From positions 1-45,903 of the forward strand of contig JABWBH010000046.1 in NCBI GenBank assembly GCA_013360585.1: DNA of 45,903 nucleotides, written 5' to 3'. Numbering within the stretch: position 1 is the first letter of the stretch; each line of letters starts with the position of its first letter. This document shows, piece by piece, positions 18,146-25,538 of the stretch. Source of the DNA: Phycisphaerae bacterium (GTDB lineage: Bacteria > Planctomycetota > Phycisphaerae > UBA1845). The translations under genes and the position numbers were made by a program. The notes under the pieces were generated by a model, which worked only from the letters and a program-made list of their open reading frames with translations, searched no databases and had not been told where the DNA came from.

Positions 18146-19143
18146 GCTCCGCTCCTGGATGTGCGGACCGAGGCATCCCCCCGGCGAGACGGAGCCTGCT
18201 CCAGCGCCCGCAGCGCCTCATAAAGCTCCCGTTGTTGCGGCGTCAGCGACTTCGGCGCCACGATCTTGATGACGACCAGCAGATCGCCGCGCGCCGTGTC
18301 CCGACCTGCTGCAACCCCTTGTCCCCGGACGCGCAACTTCGTCCCGCTTGAAGTCCCCGGAGGAACCGTCACTGAAACCGATCCGTCCAGCGTGGGCACG
18401 TCGATCTTCGCTCCCAGCACGGCTTCCGTGATTGTCACCGGCGCCGTCACGATCAGGTCGTTTCCCTCGCGGGAAAAGCTCGGGTGCGGCGTGACGCGGC
18501 AGGTCAGGTAAAGGTCGCCAGCCGGACCGCCGCCCACTCCGGGTTCGCCGCGTCCCTTCAGGCGGATGCGCTGCCCGTCCACCACGCCCGGCGGAATATG
18601 CACGTCAATGTTCTCCGCGCGTCCGTCGGGGTGTGTGACGACGAGCTGAAGCTTCGTACCACGCACCGCCTGCTCGAAGGACAAGGGGGCGTCGTGAGTG
18701 ATGTCCGCGCCCGCTTGAGGTCGGACCGACCGCCCGCGCCGGCGCTCCCGCGACGCGCGGCCGTTTCCGCCCCCGAAAATCTGATCGAAGATGCTCGCCG
18801 GACGCTCCTGCCCGCCCCCGCCGAACGCTGAAAAAAGATCTTCCAGATCTTCCACGTTGACCGCGTGACCGTCGCCCCAGGTATACACCTGTCGTCCGCC
18901 CGGGTCTGTCCGCACCTGTCCTACCCCGGCGCGACCGTAACGGTCGTAGTCTTCGCGCTTCTTCGCGTCGCCGAGAACGCTGTAAGCCTCCTGAACCTTC
19001 TTGAACTTCGCCTCCGCACCCGGATCGTTCGGATTGCGGTCCGGGTGGTACTGCTTGGCGAGCCTCCGGTAGGCACGCTTGATTTCGTCCGCGCCGGCTG
19101 TCCGAGGCACACCGAGCGTCTCGTAAAAATCATCCCTGGGCAT
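18142..19143 (-). CDS. DnaJ-family co-chaperone without zinc fingers (CbpA type)
   Basis: 333 residues. The J-domain occupies residues 1-70 with the HPD motif (QYHPDRNP), followed by a Gly/Phe-type linker ([15 protein letters not shown]) and two C-terminal peptide-binding beta domains ([19 protein letters not shown], then the [27 protein letters not shown] region). The four CxxCxGxG zinc repeats of DnaJ proper are missing, so it is a type II protein like CbpA. It stimulates DnaK ATPase and delivers substrates. It leads a four-gene operon with 4-8 nt overlaps down to the SDR gene. dnaK and grpE are not in the window. Confidence 0.9.
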   Translation of the reverse strand: MPRDDFYETLGVPRTAGADEIKRAYRRLAKQYHPDRNPNDPGAEAKFKKVQEAYSVLGDAKKREDYDRYGRAGVGQVRTDPGGRQVYTWGDGHAVNVEDLEDLFSAFGGGGQERPASIFDQIFGGGNGRASRERRRGRSVRPQAGADITHDAPLSFEQAVRGTKLQLVVTHPDGRAENIDVHIPPGVVDGQRIRLKGRGEPGVGGGPAGDLYLTCRVTPHPSFSREGNDLIVTAPVTITEAVLGAKIDVPTLDGSVSVTVPPGTSSGTKLRVRGQGVAAGRDTARGDLLVVIKIVAPKSLTPQQRELYEALRALEQAPSRRGDASVRTSRSGA

Positions 19144-19213
19144 ATTGCTTCAAACGTGGGTTCTCATGCGACCGGACCGGTCACAGTTGTTCGGAATCCG
19201 CTACTCACTCCTG

Positions 19214-19241
19214 ATTATAAGCCGCAAACGGGGTGGGTCCA
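19214..19241 (-). promoter_or_regulatory. Possible promoter for the dnaJ operon
   Basis: A perfect TATAAT on the minus strand (19219-19214) has TGGACC (19241-19236) 16 nt upstream. The predicted start is about 65 nt ahead of the dnaJ ATG. The -10 box is strong, the -35 box is four of six. Confidence 0.4.
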
Positions 19242-19342
19242 CGCGGCGGCCCTCTCGTCCGCGGGTCGCCTTGAACCCGCACCGAGGGGCGTTATTGTGC
19301 GATCCCGGATGGCGCGGACTTCGCGCCGTCGGGAGGTGCGTC

Positions 19343-19723
19343 GTGCGGTACATGCGGTCCTTGATAACGCTCGCCGTGGGACTTTGCTCCCTCTGCGGAT
19401 GCCGGGTTGAAGGCTCCTGGCGCCTTCAGCGCGTCCTGCCTGTGAGCGCAGACGCTCCTCCGAAGATGATCACCCGCCTGACCATCGCTGAGGGACGCTT
19501 CACCTGCACCGAGGAAGGCGCGGGGGGGGAAGCGACCTTGACGGGCCGGCAGCGGTACTCGGGTGGAATCCTGACGCTCGATCCTGAGGCGGCGCCGACG
19601 CGACGTTTTCGTTGCGCCTTTCCGGCGAAAGACACTTTGCGGCTCGAGGCGCTTCCGCCGGCGCCCGAATTCGCCGCGATCTACATTCGATCAGGTCGGC
19701 GGACTACTGCCGGAACCAGGTGA
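19343..19723 (+). CDS. Small lipoprotein of unknown function
   Basis: 126 residues starting at GTG 19343, chosen because GGGAGG ends 6 nt upstream; the ATG at 19352 would give a similar protein. The N-terminus is a lipoprotein signal (MRSLITLAVGLCSLCGC) with a lipobox-like LCGC, so it is probably lipid-anchored in the envelope. The mature part is about 105 residues with a pattern of short beta strands (RLTIAEGRFTCTEEGAGG ... RRFRCAFPAKDTLRLE) reminiscent of small lipocalin-like or META-like barrels. No family was recognised. Its stop overlaps a GTG of the next gene, so the pair is probably translated together. Confidence 0.6.
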   Translation: MRYMRSLITLAVGLCSLCGCRVEGSWRLQRVLPVSADAPPKMITRLTIAEGRFTCTEEGAGGEATLTGRQRYSGGILTLDPEAAPTRRFRCAFPAKDTLRLEALPPAPEFAAIYIRSGRRTTAGTR

Positions 19724-19731
19724 CCGCCGTC

Positions 19732-20388
19732 ATGTCGTTGCGCATTCATGTCACGGAGGATCCGGTTTACGCGGAAAACTCCTACGTGGTTGCGGAAGCG
19801 GATTCCGGCGTCTGCTGGTTGATTGATCCGGGGTTGCCGCCTCATGCCGAGCGGATAATCGACCGTGTAAGACGAGACAAGCTGCATCCCGAGGCGGTGG
19901 TCCTGACGCACGCGCATTTCGACCACATCGCCGGCGTCGACGATGTTCGCGCCGCGCTCGGACCGCTTCCCGTGTATCTGGCCCGGGAGGAGTGGCGCGC
20001 TTTGTCGGACCCGGTTTACAATCTTTCGGGTTGGATCGGACCCGGCCTGGCGACGGCAGTGACCGATCCGCTGGATCTGCCCGCCGACTCCGTCATGAAG
20101 CTGGGGCGGACAGAGTGGGTCGTGCTCGATGTCTCCGGGCATTCCCCCGGCGGGCGGGCGCTGTATTGCGCGGGCGAAGGCGTCGTGATCGTCGGAGACG
20201 CGCTTTTCTCGGGCAGCGTCGGCCGGGTGGATTTCCCGACCAGCGACGGTCCACGCCTGATTCGTAACATCCGCAATCATCTTCTGACGCTCCCGGACGA
20301 CACCCGTGTCCTTTCCGGACACGGACCCGCCACAACGATCGGACGCGAGCGGCGGACCAACCCCTTCATCCTCCACGGACTGGACTGA
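19732..20388 (+). CDS. Metallo-beta-lactamase-fold hydrolase (glyoxalase II-like)
   Basis: 218 residues from the ATG at 19732, with AGGTGA 8 nt upstream. The metal motif HAHFDH (HxHxDH) is complete, with further ligands in DVSGHSPGG, VIVGDALFSGSVGR and LSGHGP. The size and the late LSGHGPxTTIGxERxxNP segment match small hydroxyacylglutathione-hydrolase-like or YcbL-like enzymes that hydrolyse thioesters. The substrate cannot be assigned. It sits 8 nt after the small lipoprotein gene and 146 nt before a diguanylate cyclase on the same strand. Confidence 0.88.
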   Translation: MSLRIHVTEDPVYAENSYVVAEADSGVCWLIDPGLPPHAERIIDRVRRDKLHPEAVVLTHAHFDHIAGVDDVRAALGPLPVYLAREEWRALSDPVYNLSGWIGPGLATAVTDPLDLPADSVMKLGRTEWVVLDVSGHSPGGRALYCAGEGVVIVGDALFSGSVGRVDFPTSDGPRLIRNIRNHLLTLPDDTRVLSGHGPATTIGRERRTNPFILHGLD

Positions 20389-20534
20389 TCGCCCGAGGTC
20401 TTTATCCGGACACATCGACCTGGAGCGCGGTTTTCGCCCTCTCTGAGGTCCGATCATCCCTGAAGCGTCTACCCGAGAGAACGTCCGATCGTAGGCTTCA
20501 GATGCAGCGAGGAGCTGACCAGCTTGGGGGGCGC

Positions 20535-21827
20535 ATGATCCACCGGAACGCGCGGACGAATCTGACCACAGCCGTGGCCCGACGGGTCATCGCGCTATCC
20601 GGGTTTCTCTGGTTGGCGGCGGTGGCCGCATTCGCCGTCATCACCGGGTTGGCCCGCGTGCGCGACGACCGCGAGAATGCGACGGCGGCGGCTCAGCGCG
20701 CGCTCGCCTACGTGGATCGCGCCACCCGGTTGCCGTCGCGGGAAGATCTCGCGGCGTTGGTCGAACGCGACGAGCGGATTCACGCAGCCGCATGCGTGCG
20801 GTTCGACGGCGTACTCTGCGCCGCGTGGCCCGAGTCGGCGGCGTCCACGACGCAGAGAACGCCGGTGTCGCGTGATTCAAGCGCCGAGCCGGATTCCTGG
20901 AGCAACACCCAAGGCGAGACGAAGGTCTGGCGCGTGAACCTTCCGCTGGCGGCGCGAGAGGCGTCGGTCGTTGCGTGGGTTAACTCGACGAACGTCGTCC
21001 GATCGACGCTTCAGTCCACGCTCATCTTCGGCGGCGCCTTGCTGCTGGCGACGTTCCTCGGCGCGGCGGTCTGCGTGCAGTGGTTCAGCGGAGCCTGGTC
21101 GTGCGTCGTGCGGGATCTGACGCGCATCCTTCAGCTTGGCGCGGGATCCGACGCGGACTGGTCGCCCTCCGCCGCCTACGCCGACACCGCGGCCCTGCGA
21201 CGCCAGATCACGGTCTCCGCCGGCGACCTCGCCGAAGCACGCCTCCGCATCGACTGCCTCGAGCAGCAGATGCAGCGCACGCTCCAGCACCGCGAGCGCA
21301 CCTTCGCCCGCAGTCTGGAAAAAACGCGACGGGACAGCCTCACCGATCCGCTCACCGGGCTTTACAATCGCCGGTTCCTCGAGGAGGAACTACCGGGGAT
21401 CCTTGCGGATCTTGAGGCCGGCGAGTCCGACGTCACCGTCGTCATGCTCGACCTCGACCACTTCAAGCAGCACAACGACACGCACGGTCACGAGGCCGGC
21501 GACGCCCTGCTGCGCTTCGTCGGCGAACTGCTGCGCGGCGCGACGCGGGACTCGGATTACTGCGTCCGTTACGGCGGAGACGAGTTCGCCATCGTCATGC
21601 CCGACACCGCCCCGGAGAACGCCGTTCCGCTCGTCGAACGCATCCTGAAGCTCTTTGCGCAGTACACCGCCGTGCTTAAGACCGAACCCCGCGTCAGCCT
21701 CAGCGCCGGCGTCGCCGGTTCCGCCTCGCGCACGCGAGAGGAACGCAGACAGTTGATCAAACTCGCGGACCGCGCCCTGTATCAGGCAAAGCGCCTCGGA
21801 AAGAACCGCGTGGCGGTCGCGGCCTGA
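20535..21827 (+). CDS. Membrane-bound diguanylate cyclase (GGDEF)
   Basis: About 430 residues from the ATG at 20535, with a G-run 3-8 nt upstream; an in-frame ATG at 20502 lacks a ribosome binding site. Two transmembrane helices (about 18-40 and 162-185) bracket a periplasmic loop of about 120 residues that is probably the sensor. A coiled-coil stretch links to a GGDEF domain with DPLTGLYNRRF, LDLDHFKQHND and YGGDEFA (GGDEF at 347-351). An RxxD inhibitory site (RDSD, 338-341) lies five residues before the signature, so c-di-GMP product inhibition is expected. It makes c-di-GMP from two GTP. There is no EAL domain. Confidence 0.92.
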   Translation: MIHRNARTNLTTAVARRVIALSGFLWLAAVAAFAVITGLARVRDDRENATAAAQRALAYVDRATRLPSREDLAALVERDERIHAAACVRFDGVLCAAWPESAASTTQRTPVSRDSSAEPDSWSNTQGETKVWRVNLPLAAREASVVAWVNSTNVVRSTLQSTLIFGGALLLATFLGAAVCVQWFSGAWSCVVRDLTRILQLGAGSDADWSPSAAYADTAALRRQITVSAGDLAEARLRIDCLEQQMQRTLQHRERTFARSLEKTRRDSLTDPLTGLYNRRFLEEELPGILADLEAGESDVTVVMLDLDHFKQHNDTHGHEAGDALLRFVGELLRGATRDSDYCVRYGGDEFAIVMPDTAPENAVPLVERILKLFAQYTAVLKTEPRVSLSAGVAGSASRTREERRQLIKLADRALYQAKRLGKNRVAVAA

Positions 21828-21915
21828 TCCCCGCAGACCGACGCGAGGTTCGACGCCCCGGCGACGCGCGGCGCCCGACGGGGAATCACTCCGCTCGGCA
21901 CGCGACGCGGGAACT

Positions 21916-22206
21916 TCACGCCTTGTCGGCGAGCACCAGGAAGATGACGTATACCGCCGCGACCGCGACCAGCGTCAAACCGATCGCAACCTTGCACTGA
22001 AGACGCTGGGCGACGATCGCAGGCTCGGGGTTCTCGGCCTTCCGGTGCGACCAGAGCACCAACCCCGCAAAACACAAGGCCGCCGGCGCCAGCACCTCGA
22101 GAAAAAGAATGATCGACCACTGCTTGAACGCCGGAGGGTAAACCAGCATCACACCCGCCAGCGCCAGGCAAACCAAACTCATCCAGACTGCAATCAAGGC
22201 CAGCAT
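21916..22206 (-). CDS. Small three-helix membrane protein
   Basis: 96 residues, with three hydrophobic stretches (about 2-22, 31-52 and 74-93) and short loops. No enzymatic motif or known family was recognised. No clear ribosome binding site lies ahead of the ATG; the dispersed hairpin element described below ends its hairpin side 15 nt upstream. It is convergent with the diguanylate cyclase gene (88 nt gap). Coding is supported by the clean alternation of hydrophobic helices and the GC-rich third positions, not by homology. Confidence 0.55.
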   Translation of the reverse strand: MLALIAVWMSLVCLALAGVMLVYPPAFKQWSIILFLEVLAPAALCFAGLVLWSHRKAENPEPAIVAQRLQCKVAIGLTLVAVAAVYVIFLVLADKA

Positions 22207-22220
22207 GACTTAGAAGACCA

Positions 22221-22305
22221 AGGTAACGCGTCTCTCCGGGACGCGAATTTCAGCCCAGACAAACCAGCATTACAAAAATCGGTCGTGCGTTCTTCAACAG
22301 GCGGC
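22221..22305 (+). repeat. Dispersed hairpin-headed element, copy 1
   Basis: Aligned by hand to 26960-27043 with about 74% identity over 85 positions. It opens with a hairpin (stem CGCGTC / GACGCG, 22227-22245) and ends with TTCTTCAACAGGCGGC. In the other copy one stem pair is swapped (G-C to C-G), so the structure, not only the sequence, is kept. It sits just upstream of the small membrane gene. Confidence 0.65.
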
Positions 22306-22344
22306 TGGACGCTCTTTCTCAACCGAGCCGCGCCCGTCACGAAG

Positions 22345-22400
22345 CGACCTTTTCTCCCCCGGTTTCGGAAGTCGACCTTTTCTCCCCCGGTTTCGGAAGT
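22345..22400. repeat. Two perfect tandem copies of a 28-nt unit
   Basis: Copies at 22345-22372 and 22373-22400 are identical. The unit begins CGACCTTTTCTCCCCCGG and ends TTTCGGAAGT. It lies in the 292-nt spacer between the agmatinase and small membrane genes. Directly after it comes GTTGAAAAA, the reverse complement of the tail motif of the dispersed element. The rest of this spacer holds no visible gene. Confidence 0.8.
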
Positions 22401-22498
22401 GTTGAAAAAGCGTCTCGTGCGCAAGTCCGTCGAACCTTCCGGCCTTTCCGCAGGACGCGACGCTCATCACCCGGGTTCCGGCTGCCGAAACTCGAACC

Positions 22499-23371
22499 CT
22501 ACTTCCGCGCCTGCACATACGCCATCAATTTGTACGCCAGCCGCGCCGCCAGAAACTCCGTCACGGTCTGCCCCGGCAGCGGCATCACCTCGACAAGGTC
22601 CGCCGCCACGATGTTCTTCTCCGCCGCCACCAGCCGCAGCAATCCGGTCACCTGGTACCAGTCCAGACCGCCGGGTTCCGGCGTCCCCGTGCCCGGCGCG
22701 TACGCCGGGTCGAAGCCGTCGATGTCGATCGTCACATAAACGGTGTCGCCCAGCGAGTCCAGAATCCGGTCCACCCAGTCTTCGGTCATCATGCAGTCGC
22801 GGGCGGTCACCGGGCGGATTCCCGCGCGCTTCATGAAGCGGTGATCCTCGGCGCTGACCGCGCGGATCCCGACGGGAACCAGCGTCGCGCCGTAATCGAC
22901 GACGCGGCGCATGACGCTGGCGTGCGAATACGGACTGCCGTGGTAGGCGTCGCGCAGGTCGCTGTGCGCGTCGATCTGAAGCACCGAGAGTTTCTTGTGC
23001 TTCGTCATAACCGCCCGCACCAGCCCTGAGGTCACCCCGTGCTCCCCCCCCAGCCCGAAGAGGAACTTCCCCGCGGCGACCACGGGCCTGGCGGCGCGAA
23101 AGATCGCCTCGTGCATCGCCTCGGGTCCGCGCGCCTCCGCCTCGACGGGCAGCAGCGTCGCCACGCCCGCGCGGTGGAACTCCCCGCCCAGCTCCTCGTC
23201 AAAAAGCTCCACCTGTCCCGACGCCCGGAGGATCGCCTCCGGGCCGTGGCGCGTCCCGACGTTGTAGCTCGTCGTCGCGTCATAAGGGATCGGCAGCACG
23301 ACGAACCGCGAGTGCTTGTAATCCGAGTCCTTCGCCTCCAGCCCGAGAAACCCGGGCACGCACGTCTGCAT
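22499..23371 (-). CDS. speB: Agmatinase/arginase-family ureohydrolase
   Basis: 290 residues from the ATG at 23371, with GGAGGA about 6-7 nt upstream; the in-frame extension to 23626 has no such site. All binuclear manganese ligands are present: His111 (GGEH), Asp134, His136 and Asp138 (DAHSD), and Asp216 and Asp218 (IDIDGFDPAYAPGTGTPEPGG). Ureohydrolases of this branch most often convert agmatine to putrescine and urea, but family members also act on guanidinobutyrate or formiminoglutamate, so the symbol is provisional. No speA or other polyamine gene is adjacent. Confidence 0.88.
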   Translation of the reverse strand: MQTCVPGFLGLEAKDSDYKHSRFVVLPIPYDATTSYNVGTRHGPEAILRASGQVELFDEELGGEFHRAGVATLLPVEAEARGPEAMHEAIFRAARPVVAAGKFLFGLGGEHGVTSGLVRAVMTKHKKLSVLQIDAHSDLRDAYHGSPYSHASVMRRVVDYGATLVPVGIRAVSAEDHRFMKRAGIRPVTARDCMMTEDWVDRILDSLGDTVYVTIDIDGFDPAYAPGTGTPEPGGLDWYQVTGLLRLVAAEKNIVAADLVEVMPLPGQTVTEFLAARLAYKLMAYVQARK

Positions 23372-23588
23372 GTTCTTCCTCCGTGTGACGACGGCGGAGT
23401 GTAACGGGGGTGGCTTGCGTCGTCGCGTCAGCGCGGGGAACTGCGTCTGTGTTTTACCTCCTCCTGTCCCGAAGGGCCGGAAGAGAGGCCACTGCGGGCG
23501 GCAGGGATGAATTCCGCAGGCTTGCGGTCTTCTCATGCAATCGCACAAATCCAGCCGGGCAAAAACTTCTGTTTTTTCGGTTTTCTGC

Positions 23589-23617
23589 TTGACAGGCCGA
23601 TGAGGGAACGATAGTCT
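23589..23617 (+). promoter_or_regulatory. Candidate sigma70-type promoter of the lipoprotein gene
   Basis: A perfect TTGACA (23589-23594) is followed after 17 nt by TAGTCT (23612-23617), in an AT-richer stretch (TTCTGTTTTTTCGGTTTTC) that could act as an UP element. The predicted start near 23624 puts the pentanucleotide tract inside the 5' leader. The rest of the spacer 23372-23588 shows no gene. Confidence 0.5.
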
Positions 23618-23665
23618 GACAACCAAAGCAGGTGTTCGGGTTTGGGTGGAGGGTGCTGCGTTGGT

Positions 23666-23713
23666 CCCTTCCCTTCCCTTCCCTTCCCTTCCCTTCCCTT
23701 CCCTTCCCTTCCC
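23666..23713 (+). repeat. Pentanucleotide tract, nine CCCTT units plus CCC
   Basis: Nine perfect, uninterrupted CCCTT units (45 nt) and a partial tenth. It ends 23 nt before the lipoprotein ATG at 23737 and just before the GGGAGG-type ribosome binding site. Unit number is expected to vary by slipped-strand mispairing. An in-frame GTG at 23632 reads through the tract into the lipoprotein, so loss or gain of one unit would also shift that longer frame. Confidence 0.9.
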
Positions 23714-23736
23714 GTGGTCTCTGGGAGGTCGTTTCT

Positions 23737-24630
23737 ATGAAATCACCAAAATTGGCGAAATCTGTTCAGATCTTGGTTCTGGCAAGCCTACCTTGTGCGT
23801 TGACAGCCTGCCAAGCGTCCGCGATTGAAAAACAACTCGACGCTCAAGCCGCGAGCTACGCCAAGGATCGAGCGGAAAGGCCTTTCGTGGGGACAATCGC
23901 GTTCGATTTCGAGATGACTGACGAGGCGGCCGGAACCCCGCCGACGTCCTACACCGGATGGGTGTATCTGGGTGCGGACGGCGATTGTCGGCTTGACGTC
24001 CTCTTTGGAAAGGACAAGCCTCCGGTGATCTGTTCGGTGTTGCCGGAAACGGCATGGATGGTTTTTTACAGAACTGAGCACAGCATCGAAAGCCAACTTC
24101 CCGTGCCGCCCAGCAACGATGGTTGGGCCAACCAGCTTCGTGCTCAGGTGGACCAGACCAAGGCTTGGTGCGACCTGTTGTCGGGCTTGCAGGTTTCCCG
24201 TGAGATTCATGCGTTTCAAGCTCCCGGCAAGCAAACCTTCGCGTCTGGCGACTCAGGCGACCACAAACGCCTCACAGAGGTCAGGACAACGCAAAGCCGG
24301 GGCGGGCTTGCGTCTATCGAACTTCGATACGCAAACGGAGGGCGGTTGGAAGCTGCCGATTTTCGTGAAATCTCCGGAATTGGCGCAATACCTCACAAGT
24401 ATACCCGTATCAATATCGCCGATGAGGGTCGCGCCGTGAAACTCCGTTTTGAGATTACCGAGGTCGCGCCCGCCGAGGACTCCAGCTTCGAGGATTTCTT
24501 CGTGCCTCCGTCAAGAACTCCCCAAAAATGGCCTCATCTCTGGGGCACAGCCATCATCGAGAAGGACGGCAAAGAGACGCTCATGACCTGGGGCCGCGGG
24601 GTTCAAGTCAATCATTCCCCGCGTTCGTGA
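23737..24630 (+). CDS. Lipoprotein of unknown function, possibly LolA-like fold
   Basis: 297 residues from the ATG at 23737 with GGGAGGTC about 7 nt ahead. The signal (MKSPKLAKSVQILVLASLPCALTAC) ends in a good lipobox, LTAC. The mature part has a beta-rich rhythm (GTIAFDFEMTDE ... GWVYLGADGDCRLDV ... AWMVFYRTEHSIESQLP) like LolA/LppX-type lipid-binding sheets, but no signature settles this. It uses more A/T-ending codons than neighbours such as surE or tpiA. The repeat tract in its leader suggests variable expression, as for surface antigens in other bacteria; that is inference. Confidence 0.65.
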   Translation: MKSPKLAKSVQILVLASLPCALTACQASAIEKQLDAQAASYAKDRAERPFVGTIAFDFEMTDEAAGTPPTSYTGWVYLGADGDCRLDVLFGKDKPPVICSVLPETAWMVFYRTEHSIESQLPVPPSNDGWANQLRAQVDQTKAWCDLLSGLQVSREIHAFQAPGKQTFASGDSGDHKRLTEVRTTQSRGGLASIELRYANGGRLEAADFREISGIGAIPHKYTRINIADEGRAVKLRFEITEVAPAEDSSFEDFFVPPSRTPQKWPHLWGTAIIEKDGKETLMTWGRGVQVNHSPRS

Positions 24631-24803
24631 AATCGTCTGCTGCGTCTTTTCGGCCTTTTATAAAGCCTGCCCGAGGGGGATCCCGGACCAGCGGTTTGTC
24701 TCAGTGCATTCTTGAGAGCGGGAGAGTGTCGCTAAGAAGTCTCTTGGGGATGTGAAGGCGCGTAGCGGAACGGTTCTTTGGAAAATTATCCTGGAGGATT
24801 GTC

Positions 24804-25163
24804 ATGGGTAGCTTTTCCTTTCTACTGATGATCGCTTTGTGGTTGACAACCGAATCCGGCGGTTCTTTTCCGCCTGATTGTTACATTACGAATATCGGTC
24901 AAAAGTGCGGGACGGACATCATTCTTTCGAGTGGGAGTTGTGGCCCAACGGTTCCTTGTGTGTTTCAACAGGACATTTATGATCATCTCTGGAATTGCGT
25001 CGGAACCACTGCTGGCTTGACGCAATGCACAGAGAAAGCATGCAACAAGACCACAATTAGGCGGAAGTGCGACAGTAACAACAACTGCGTACTTGTTGGA
25101 GAGCCGAACGTAGTGCAGGAGGCTATCGGTACGCAGGCATCTGGCAGCCACTGTCCGGCGTAG
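24804..25163 (+). CDS. Small secreted cysteine-rich protein
   Basis: 119 residues. CTGGAGGA lies about 8 nt before the ATG. A short signal peptide (SFSFLLMIALWLTTESGG) precedes a mature domain of about 98 residues with ten cysteines, several in pairs spaced 5-15 residues, which suggests disulfide bonding outside the cytoplasm. Asn, Thr and Gln are frequent and base composition is clearly lower in GC than the rest of the window. The 173-nt gap before it contains a GGCCTTTTATAAAGCC palindrome (24652-24667). No family was recognised; similar short Cys-rich exported proteins are common orphans in planctomycetes. Confidence 0.6.
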   Translation: MGSFSFLLMIALWLTTESGGSFPPDCYITNIGQKCGTDIILSSGSCGPTVPCVFQQDIYDHLWNCVGTTAGLTQCTEKACNKTTIRRKCDSNNNCVLVGEPNVVQEAIGTQASGSHCPA

Positions 25164-25297
25164 TAGGCCGACACCAGACAGGACGTCAAGCGGAAGAAAT
25201 ACGGCCTGCAATTTATGCGCGAGGACGGCTGAACAAGTCGCCCCTCGGCGCTGTCGCGGTCACGAGATTGTTCGCGCGAAGCAAGCAGTCGTCTAAC

Positions 25298-25471
25298 CTC
25301 GAATTTTGCCCTTTTCCAGGGGGCGGATTCCGTGAATCTCAAGGAAAAACGCAGGGGTTGAGGTTTTGCAACACCCGCCGAAACACCAGGGGTTTCAAAA
25401 CCCCGGGCCGTCGTGTCGATGTCCTTGATACTCCAGGGAATCTCCTTTCTCGGAAAAGGGCAAAAGTCGAG
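25298..25471. mobile_element. 174-bp MITE-like element with 20-bp terminal inverted repeats
   Basis: The ends CTCGAATTTTGCCCTTTTCC (25298-25317) and GGAAAAGGGCAAAAGTCGAG (25452-25471) are inverted copies matching at 19 of 20 positions. Pairing continues inwards imperfectly (GATTCCGTGAATCTCAAGGA against the inverted TCCTTGATACTCCAGGGAATC). In the middle lies GGGGTTTCAAAACCCC (25389-25404), a 7-bp hairpin. It encodes no transposase; short frames inside are unlike proteins. No clear target-site duplication was found. It fills most of the 375-nt spacer 25164-25538, the rest of which shows nothing. Confidence 0.65.
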
Positions 25472-25538
25472 CTATAACGCTGTTTGAAAACTCGCGTGAA
25501 AGGCCCGAACGGACTCAGATGGAGACTCAGGTGACGAT

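Noticed and set aside
18484-18831. Plus-strand frames opposite dnaJ
   Set aside because: Shadows in antisense; the J-domain and C-terminal domains on the minus strand explain the open frames.
22194-22424. Minus-strand frame of about 76 residues across the repeats
   Set aside because: It runs through the dispersed element and the tandem repeat; the translated repeats give odd Arg/Gly-rich peptide, and there is no ribosome binding site.
25268-25477. Plus-strand frame of 69 residues
   Set aside because: It coincides with the inverted-repeat element and its sequence follows the palindromes; not a gene.
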